From NCBI GenBank assembly GCA_036939755.1, contig JALLAZ010000737.1:1-12406 (forward strand): a stretch of 12,406 nucleotides of DNA, in the 5' to 3' direction. Shown piece by piece: positions 1-7,400 of the stretch. A program made the translations under genes and the position numbers. The notes beneath the pieces are model-generated. The model ran no database searches. It worked only from the letters and a program-made list of their open reading frames with translations, and was not told the DNA's origin. Source of the stretch: Stephanodiscus triporus (taxonomy: Eukaryota > Bacillariophyta > Thalassiosirophyceae > Thalassiosirales > Thalassiosiraceae). Numbering within the stretch: position 1 is the stretch's first letter; every line of letters begins with the position of its first letter.

Positions 1-438
1 GTATTGACATGTTTTGGTTTGTGGCGTACCATCTTACCTCTGAGGTTGGCGAGGTGGACCAAAAATGGTATGAGTGTTAAAGATGTCAGAGTTGGTGACG
101 GGGTAATTGTTGAGGAGGCTGTTACATACCAGGGACTGATACTTGTGTTCAGTAGGGGCGCCAATCATACCCATGATGCGGCGGGCGCGTGTAGCTTGTT
201 GAACCTGGCGTTCGGTGAAGCCTTCATAATTCTTTCGAACAGTCGAGACAGGCGATTTGCCATAGGCAAGGGATGCATCATTGACAAGAATGTAGGCGGC
301 GTCAGGAGAATCCTTGAGATTAAGAACGTGGAGACCATTTGGAGTAGGAGAAAATTCGATCACCCCCGCTGGAGCGAATACCTTGAAGACACCCCCACGA
401 TCTTTACTGTCGTAGGTGACTTTAAACTTCTGGCCAAG
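1..438 (-). pseudogene. Pre-integrase segment of copia-like polyprotein, cut by left edge
   Basis: Downstream of the TAG the frame goes on with text such as DSKDRGGVF and NGLHVLNLKDS, then FTERQVQQATRARRIMGMIG. These resemble the short domain that lies between protease and integrase in copia elements of this type. The frame changes again near 50, where FGP is followed in another frame by LANLRGKMVRHKPKHVNT, and the sequence then leaves the window. The histidine/cysteine zinc-binding pattern expected before integrase is not clear, which fits decay. Confidence 0.65.
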
Positions 439-927
439 CTAGTAGAGGGAGAGGACATTGGCAATGCCCTTAGCATCAAAGTAAACTGGAGAGTCACCAA
501 TGTCGGCCTCTTGGGTTGTGTCCATTGTACCGTTGTTGCAATGAACCCTGATAGGCGTAGCAGCCGGGTGAATGTTGGTGACATGCTCAGGTTGGGAAAA
601 GAGGTGAACCGTGGATTGGCTGTCCAGGAGGAGGAGATCTGAGCTGATTGGGCGGCGGGGCGTGGATGTCTTCTGTGAGAGAAGAATGGCATCAGATGGT
701 GATGGGGTAGGAGGTCCGGAGGAACGTACGATGTCAGCGTAGGACACGTGAGAAGGAGGAGCAATGGCTTCGTGAGTCTGGGTCATACTAATGACACTGT
801 CTTCTTCTGAGGAAACCGACGCGTCATCAGGAGTAGTGGCCATCACATGAATTTGGTCAGGAGGATTGCGCTGAGGACAGTGCGTGGAGATGTGACCTTG
901 CTGGCCACAATTCTTGCAGATGATCAT
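439..927 (-). pseudogene. Zinc knuckle and retropepsin-like part of copia-like polyprotein
   Basis: The stretch begins with a CCHC knuckle, CKNCGQQGHISTHC (C-x2-C-x4-H-x4-C), encoded at 918-877, the nucleic-acid-binding motif at the end of Gag. After a Ser/Thr/Pro linker comes LLLLDSQSTVHLF (Asp codon at 622-624), which sits where the protease active-site motif is expected, then GDSPVYFDAKGIANVLSLY, which resembles the end of the protease domain. DSQ replaces the usual D-S/T-G. The frame closes with TAG at 439-441, yet the same frame continues in pre-integrase-like text on the other side, so this is a point stop rather than a natural end. Confidence 0.75.
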
Positions 928-2142
928 CCTGACTTTGGAGCCATGGGAGACCGAACCAGAAGACGAGGAATTTTTAGATGCTGGCGCATCAGCCTTTGGT
1001 TTACCAATCGTAGGCTTCGTAGGAGCAGTACCTTGGGCAAAGACAAGTGCTTCATCTGCCTGGGGCGCAGGCTGTTCACCAGGAGGGGGTCGGGGTGGCC
1101 CACGGGGGTACGTGGTACGTTATCGACCCGACGGTTGAACATGGTGAGGCATTGGTCAGTAGACTTGGGGTATAGATCATTGCCAAACGTGAATTGGTTT
1201 GCTAGTTCATTACGGAGAGCGCCGTATCTGTCCCTGTTCGCCCCGCTCAGCATGAGAGCAGCAAGAAACTCCTCTCGTACAGAAGAGTTGGCAGTGGCAA
1301 GTTTGTTGGGCGAGGGAGCGGCGGCATTAATGCAAGTCCCGGCAGCGTACATGACTTGTGGTTTCTGGGCAACAAATGTTGGGGTGATCCCAATAGCGCC
1401 ATGGCCGCCGTAAGTCTTGATGGTCTCGACCAGAGCAATAAACTTGTGGTGATAGGAGCTATTGTCCATGCCATCACGTTGAAAGAACATGAACAATTTC
1501 TTGTGGGAGGCCACCGTCGCCATAACACTCTGTGTCTTGGAGTCGTAGGAACAGCACAAACCTTGAGTTAATTTCAGGAGGCCGAGAGGATCTTTGTTGG
1601 ATTCAACCTGCGCAAGGCAGGGGCAGCTTTGAGATCATTTTTTAGATTCGTTGAACATTGATTGTATAGATGGATATATGCATTGGGCATACTGCCATTG
1701 TAAACCTTGAGGGTCTTTAGCTGCGCGTTGTACTCCTCTTTCCATTTATGTCCCAGGGCATGAGATTGATTTTGTTGCCAGCAGCATCCGCCCGGGGGGT
1801 TGGCTCATCCTCAAGGGGGATATTGACAGCCTGCATCTTGAGGATAGCAGTTGCAACTTCGGCGCTGTACGTTGTGTGTAGAAAATTAGCTAAACCCTTG
1901 AGCGTGCGTTGGAAATTGGTGGCATCGTTATGGCCCGTTTTGTTGAAAACGAGATTCTTGGGGAGTTCCTTGTTGTGGGTGGGGTATTTGGCATTGGGAG
2001 TATTTCCTGATTGCCCTCTGCCGGCAGCTTTATTAAAATGATGAGCCTCACGACGGTAACCGCGATGATTGCCTTGACCGCTGTCCCCTCCGTCGTCTGT
2101 GACCTTCGGGGCATTGCGCTCTTCTTTGACAATGGCCTTCAT
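924..2142 (-). pseudogene. gag region of copia-like element, frame-disrupted
   Basis: The segment 2142-1717 opens with ATG and is rich in Gly, His, Lys and Asn, then ends in a shifted tail. The open text resumes in a second frame (containing WKEEYNAQLKTLKVYNGS) between about 1745 and 1600, and then in a third frame from about 1605 to about 1110. That third frame includes DPLGLLKLTQG and, from 1559, a stretch ending near LTMFNRR. Another frame change near 1110-1130, in a C-rich run, connects to the Pro/Ala/Lys linker preceding the zinc knuckle. Each change looks like a one- or two-base indel between stretches that remain protein-like, so decay is recent or part of it is assembly error. The role would be the capsid protein of the virus-like particle. 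Confidence 0.7.
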
Positions 2143-2149
2143 GTTCGAC

Positions 2150-2326
2150 TTACTTGGAATAGACGTAGGAGATTGTGATGGTGAGGATTGTCAATATGTC
2201 GGTGATCGGGAACCAAGACTCTTGGGCATGTTCCCCCATGCCGAGCGTGATCACTACAATAGCGATGTAAGCAGCTACGGCGACAAGCACTGTGCAGACA
2301 GGCTCCATTTTGACTTCGAATTTCAT
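2150..2326 (-). CDS. Small two-helix hydrophobic ORF in retroelement leader (58 codons)
   Basis: An ATG at 2326-2324 opens 58 codons ending in TAA at 2152-2150. The product begins MKFEVKMEPVCTVLVAVAAY and has two strongly hydrophobic stretches, about residues 9-28 and 39-57, separated by a short polar acidic loop (GMGEHAQES). The stop lies only seven bases before the gag ATG at 2142, in a different frame. A second in-frame ATG is residue 7. I know no standard copia leader protein like this. It may be a captured or chance ORF; whether it is expressed cannot be told from the sequence. Confidence 0.35.
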   Translation of the reverse strand: MKFEVKMEPVCTVLVAVAAYIAIVVITLGMGEHAQESWFPITDILTILTITISYVYSK

Positions 2327-2351
2327 TCGATGAAGGGCGTACTGCCCCTGT

Positions 2352-2440
2352 ATAAATTAATCAATATTTTGAGGCGATAGTGAAATGAATTAATCACTTA
2401 GCCGATTTGACAATGGAAATCAAGATATTGATTAATTTAT
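2352..2440. repeat. 16-bp perfect inverted repeat with 57-base loop
   Basis: The arms are 2352-2367 (ATAAATTAATCAATAT) and 2425-2440, exact reverse complements. The loop holds a further copy of AATTAATCA at 2388-2396. The structure lies in the retroelement leader between the primer-like site and the hydrophobic small ORF. It could fold in the element RNA, or be a relic of a small inserted element. Confidence 0.6.
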
Positions 2441-2444
2441 GAGC

Positions 2445-2464
2445 CAAAGCTCTCTACGTTGCCA
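2445..2464 (-). other. Primer-binding-site-like sequence
   Basis: On the minus strand the bases directly inside the proposed LTR start TGGCAACGTAGAGAGC. A TGG start immediately after the LTR CA end is what a tRNA primer site requires, because tRNAs end in CCA. I do not recognise which tRNA this would match, so the call rests on position and the TGG only. Confidence 0.35.
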
Positions 2465-2796
2465 TGTGTGGCGAGGGAGAAGAAGTGGGATGTCGACATG
2501 GTAAGATACAATCTTTTGTATCTTTCCACTTCACATTCTTGTGGGCGTGCTCGTACGCATGGCTGCTGCGTGGTACTGGGAGACTGTGTCTCAACACTAC
2601 GTCTTTAGCTTTTGTTCTCCAAAATTGTACTAATCCTATATATAGGCCTATTTCCTCAAAATAAGCTTCTCTTGATGCACCATTGGCCAGAAAAATTGGC
2701 CAATCATGGTGTGGGCGGTGCAGAAATGGCCCCTAGCATTAGCATTACCCAAATCATTGTGGTGCCTAAACCAAGTGAATCAACATCATCCCCACA
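2465..2796 (-). repeat. Probable 5' LTR of the retroelement
   Basis: On the plus strand this interval begins TGTGTGGCG and ends CCCCACA, so the element-sense LTR reads TGTGGGG...CCACACA with short inverted ends and TG/CA termini. A TGG-starting primer-site-like sequence abuts its inner end. It contains a TATA-like palindrome (2635-2646) about 150 bases from the outer end, with two ATTGGCC copies upstream of that in element sense. Length would be 332 bp. The second LTR is outside the window, so the outer boundary and the target duplication cannot be verified. Confidence 0.5.
2635..2646 (-). promoter_or_regulatory. TATA-like palindrome in LTR, with CCAAT-type boxes
   Basis: The 12-base palindrome CCTATATATAGG lies inside the proposed LTR. 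In element sense, about 50 bases upstream, are two ATTGGCC copies at 2682-2688 and 2695-2701, the second within the palindrome ATTGGCCAAT (2695-2704). This is a plausible U3 promoter: CCAAT-type boxes, then TATA, then transcription into leader and gag. The palindromes themselves give no direction; the minus-strand reading follows from the element. Confidence 0.4.
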
Positions 2797-2902
2797 CCGG
2801 CGTTGCTTATGTATGGGGGTTGCTCTACAATATCTTACGACACAGCAAAAACAAAAAAGTGTTGATTGTTATTCTGCTATGATTTACAAATAGCACACCA
2901 GA

Positions 2903-3843
2903 TTAGCCATCAATCATGTCATTCTCCATCCCCAATGCCCCAGTATCAGTATTGTTGTCAATGCTGTTTAGAACAGCGACCCTGCTCCTTTCAACTGCAT
3001 CAGCCTCCCGCATCCTCTTCAATGCCTCCCATTCCTTGTCAGTAAAATCAAGGATAGCAGCCACTGCTTTTCTCTTCTGAAGAGCAGCATACCTACCAAG
3101 ATAGGTCGCTGGCATGTCAACCTCCTTATTCTTGATCTTTGTCAACTGCTCCTTGTCCTCATCTGTCCATTTGTGAACCACCAGCAGTGCTATACCAGAG
3201 AGACGAATCGCCTTCCACTTTGCCACTTTCTCTGCCTTCTTCATCCCCTTCTTATTGACACCGCACCACTGCATCAATACATCCAACTCCTTTGTCGACA
3301 CATAATTACAATCTTTCTATTCAAAACAAGCGCCTTCTCCACCAAAATTGCCATCCCCTTCTTGGCCAGCTCGGCATTCAGCTGCAGAGTCTTCTTAAAC
3401 TGTTCTTTTTCGGCCAACTCGTCATCCGAACACACATGGCTCCCACCCGTCACAAAGAGCTTCTTACCGTGGGTGTTTACACGAGCCAATAACTCCATCT
3501 GCTCCAAACTCATCCGCTCAGTGATGAGCGCATACTCCCTGGCATCATCGGCAAAGTCGAGGGTGATCTTGTCGAGTTGATGCCGGTGAATGGGGACATG
3601 GTTGACATCCCAACTGTCGACACGTCGATCACATTGGGAGGGGGAGGTTCCTCTTTCCAATGGCTGCCTTAGCAGGGGTGCGGCGGATTGCCATCCCAGA
3701 TACTTTCACTTCGCACATATCAATCAAAAACTTTCTATTTCCATCGCGTTCACCACAGCGTTGTCGAATGTATCATAGGTGCAGACGACCATTTCACAGC
3801 AAGTCGATGGAATGAGTTGTCTAACGATAAATAAAGCAGACAT
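2903..3843 (-). pseudogene. Decayed coding unit with SAP-like C-terminal segment, family unrecognised
   Basis: Three protein-like stretches follow each other on the minus strand. Codons from an ATG at 3843 read MSALFIVRQLIPSTCCEMVV... and stop at a TGA (3726-3724) inside an A5/T5 run; a neighbouring frame carries plausible text on (IDMCEVKVSGMAIRRTPAKA). A second stretch, about 3570-3305, is helical and charged (ITERMSLEQMELLARVNTHG). After another shift near 3300, the last stretch, 3301-2905, contains KELDVLMQWCGVNKKGMKK and HKWTDEDKEQL and ends with TAA. The KELDVLM..GV.KKG pattern is SAP-like, a fold often linked to nucleic-acid binding. I think it is a member of a repeated diatom family, possibly transposon-linked, but this was not searched. 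Confidence 0.5.
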
Positions 3844-3862
3844 GTTCTCAGAAAACTAATAT

Positions 3863-4320
3863 TTGAATTCATCATGGATTTACCTCCTACTGTGCATCCC
3901 TCCCATCCTTCTTCTTCTGCTGCTCTCGATACCCCCCCTCTCCCCCTCCGTCCTCATCGCCGCGACCCCCCCACCCCCCTGCGATCATCATCATCATCAT
4001 TCGAGGTCCTTCTGGCAGCCGCCAGGCTCGTCAATCGTCGCAAGAACATCATTAATCTCACGTCGTTCACCTCCGAATCATCACCTATACCGCGATTGTT
4101 GTCATCATCCGACGTCGTTTTCGGGACGGCGACGTACAGTTGAAAGCTGACGCGCCCTTCAAGTTTCAACACCCTCTCAAATTCCTCCTTGGACGACCTG
4201 TTGTCATCAAAACTCTATAGACAAGACATCTCCGCATACGATTCTATCATAGGAACTAAAAGTATTAAATCCACTCAGAATTATTTTGCCGCGGCCAGTC
4301 TTCTTAGTTTCATCTAAACC
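3863..4320. other. Low-complexity C-rich stretch with ambiguous open frames on both strands
   Basis: Plus strand: an ATG at 3874 with A at -3 and G at +4 opens 89 codons (MDLPPTVHPSHPSSSAALDT...) to a TGA at 4141-4143; the same frame is then open for 57 more codons to TAA at 4315-4317. Minus strand: codons 4215-3954 read protein-like text (EEFERVLKLEGRVSFQLYV, then Asp runs), preceded in frame by a TAG inside a pyrimidine-rich sequence that also resembles a splice acceptor. Bases 3931-3985 are very C-rich and 3988-4001 is a CAT run. Neither product resembles a family I know. It may be an exon of an unrecognised gene, a gene relic, or chance openness in a biased sequence. Confidence 0.25.
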
Positions 4321-4435
4321 ATGAAGGCTTTGAGCACCGTCCAAAACCTTTTTGTGGTTCACTCGTCAACATGGATAGATTGCATGACAAGAAAGACATC
4401 ATTCCACTGCTACTGCTTCTAGTCTGACACCTTGA

Positions 4436-7400
4436 TTATCCTTTATTGGACCACCACAATTCTGCTGCATCAAGATCTCTGTCACCTTCAATCTCCTTCA
4501 TGTAAATCTTACTCTTCCTTTTCTTGTTGTATACAGCTTGTCTACTTGGTGGCAAGCTCTGTCGCCAGTGCACCAGCACCAGAAGTTTGACAAATATGTG
4601 ATCAAGAACATAATAAATTCTATCACAGGCATCATGCTATTCTGATCTTACCTCGACTGGGACCTCTCTGAACCCTCGCTCAACAAACCATTCCATTGTC
4701 TGTGTACTAAGAACAAAAACCTTTGTAGCCCCACATTGAACAGCTAATCGCTCGAGGTATCCAAGCATTGCATCACCCCTCCCACCACGTCTGTATTCAC
4801 TACTTACAACCAAACACCCGATTTCTGCAAAGCCGCCCTCATACCTCTTCAATTCGCCCGTCGCGACAATTAATCCATCGCGCGTGTAGACGTAATAAGA
4901 TAGTATTCCTTTTTCCAATGTGCTCTTCGGACGTTCCACCAGCGTGCCACTTCGAACTAACGGTTCTATGAGGTCGTATATTCCCGAAACGTCACTGACA
5001 TCGGCACGGCGGATGCCCTCATATATGTCACGACTTATTAAAGTTCCGCACCCATCACGAGTGTATAGCTCTTGCACGAGCGCGCCATTCTCTGGAGCGA
5101 GGATGTGAGCACGCTTAACACCTTTTTCTAATGCGACCATGGAATAGCCCACCTTGATGAGGGTTTCCATCGACCCAGGCGTGCGTAAAACCGACTGCTG
5201 TGGGGAATCCCCCTCGTCCAAATCCACGAGTGCGAATCCCTTGGGATGTATCCGCATCTTGTAATGTGCCAATAGGTTCTTGGCATCACTAACCCGCAGG
5301 TTTTGCACTGGTTTTTCGGTGAGCTTGTTCTGGAATGACGTGCCATGGACGTTGAAGTAAATGATTTTGGAAGCGCTCATGGCTCCGGCTACTGTAGCCG
5401 CGAGGAATTCAGAGTTGACATTAAATATCTCGCCAGAAGGGCTAACGCCAAGGGAGGTTAGGAGTACAATATCATTCGTCTCGTGAACTTGTCGGATTCG
5501 TTCGACTTCCACCTTTCGAGGGAATCCTATACGGTGTTGAGCATAATGAGATCAATCAATAGAAGACTGAAACCAAATAGAAAAAAGATTGTATGATTTA
5601 CCTGTCCAACAGTAATCTACTCCATCAACAATTCCAAACGGCTGGAAAAATTATTAATGAATATCATATAAGTATTGAGCAGCATGAATCAGAGAATAAA
5701 GACTAAAAATAAATAGTAAACAGATGGGATGATTTACCTGAGCGGAATAGAAGTTACCCGAAACCACGTTGCCAACCAAAGATTCTGACCCCTTGACAAG
5801 ACCGCCATGCAATCTTAAGCTCTTTGCCAGCCGTCGCTCGATCTCGAACCTGACAAACCCCGCCTCCTCCTTGACGACGCGGAGAGTCTCCTGGTCCGTC
5901 ACGCGTATCGAGCTCATCATGACCTTTCCCCCGAAACTTTGCTCCAATTGTTGTTCCACGCTGTCTCCCTCATTGCCGGAGCCACCATCATCGCCACAAC
6001 TTCTACGCCCCCCTTCTCCCCCCTCGTCCTCGGCGTCGTCTTTGTCTTCTTTGTGTATATGTTCCAGGCGCAGATCAATCTGATGTCGGCATCCTGCGAC
6101 GAGGACGATTTTCATCCCCAACAGCCACGTCAAAGCGATGTCATCCATCAATCCTGGGAAACCCTCCCATGACAGGAGTTCCCCGGGTATGTGACACACC
6201 GCAATCGTCCCGCGATGGTTGGCGATGTACTGTGCCGAGCCACGGAACATTTTCACAAATGGCCCCGACCCTCCCAGGGAGGAGGCGATAGATGTAGCGG
6301 CAGTGTTATCGGGGATGGCAGAAGGGGGGGGGGCGCTCTTGTAGTAGTAGTCTCGCAGGCCTTGGTCGTCGACATCGTCTTGATCCCTCACAGTTGTTAT
6401 GTCTCCTCCTTTTCCCTCTTCTTCTGCCTTGCCTTTGCTTAGAGGCACGATGTCGATGGATTTCGGATCGATGGAGAGCAGCTTTTTCGAGGACGAGGAC
6501 GACGACAAGGAGGGGGGCGACAACGATGGCGGCACAGGCCGCGAGTGCTGCTGATACAGTTCTCCGATTGCTTGTTGCGCTGCGCTGCCGACGTCTTCTT
6601 CCTGCCCCACCTCCTCCTCCACATCCTCCTCCTCCTCGTCTTTCTCTTCCGCGTCTTCAGCGGTAGAATCCACGGACGCGTCGTCGACCGGCCGGACCTT
6701 GAACGCTCCGTCCTTATATACGGTCATCCTCGTCTTCCCATCGCGAAAGCTCATGCTGCCACCACCGACATGATCGTGCGAGGCGGATTTCCTCCTCGTC
6801 CTGCCAACGGCCGTCGTACTCTTCGTCGCCGCCGTCCTGGCCGTTTTCGTCCTCGCGCGTCGATAATCGTCGCCCGCGAAGTTTGTGCCGTCGTCGTCGA
6901 CCCCTCCCCCGGCCGCCGTCGTCGACGAATACGACGAGGGAGGGGGGAGGGGGGAGGGGAGTACGCCGCCGCCCGCGCCGGTGCCTCCGTCGCCCGCGTC
7001 GCTGCCGCTGCGCGACGTGCCCCGCGCCGACGACCGCCCGCGACCGTCGCGGAAGAGCTCGCTCCCGCCCCCACGGCCCCCGCCCGACGATTGCGAGGAC
7101 GATAATCCCCCGTTCCCCCCCGTGATCCCTCTCGGTCCGTCGGCGTATTCGTTTTCGTTGTCGACGTCGTCGTTATCGTTGTTGTCATCATCATCGTCGT
7201 CGTCATCGTCATAGTCGTCGATCTCCTCGTCGTAGTAGTCGTCGTCGTCGTCGTCTCGTTCGTCGTCGTCGTCCCCGTTCGCCCACGCGACGGAAGGTCG
7301 GGACGTCGCCGCGGGCGACGACGACGATCCCATCCTCGCGGCGGTCGCGCTGCCTCCCCCCAATCCCGTTGGCACAACCCTGGCGACTGGACCGCCGACG

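Larger units (their letters stand above)
1..2796 (-). mobile_element. Decayed Ty1/copia-like LTR retrotransposon, 5' portion
   Basis: Reading the minus strand from 2796 towards 1, the order is a probable LTR, a primer-binding-like site, a leader, gag, a CCHC zinc knuckle, a retropepsin-like segment and a pre-integrase segment. That is the order of a copia-type element. Integrase, reverse transcriptase, RNase H and the 3' LTR would lie beyond the left edge. The coding part changes frame near 1745, 1600, 1110 and 50 and carries a TAG at 439-441, so it is not functional as one polyprotein. Assignment to the copia-like group common in diatoms rests on remembered family resemblance of the gag and pre-integrase text and was not searched. 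Confidence 0.8.

Noticed and set aside
4..642. A 212-codon plus-strand open frame over the left end
   Set aside because: It lies antisense to recognisable zinc-knuckle, protease-like and pre-integrase text and resembles nothing itself; it is a shadow of the retroelement.
5550..5568. Alternative acceptor TTTCAG for NAGS intron 2
   Set aside because: It would lose the frame and insert unrelated residues between WTG and FPRKV, whereas the TATAG acceptor keeps the conserved motif.
6545..7377. Long Arg-rich open frames on both strands inside NAGS exon 1
   Set aside because: They arise from GC-rich trinucleotide repeats read in other frames; the NAGS frame is the only one continuous over 855 codons into the conserved domain.
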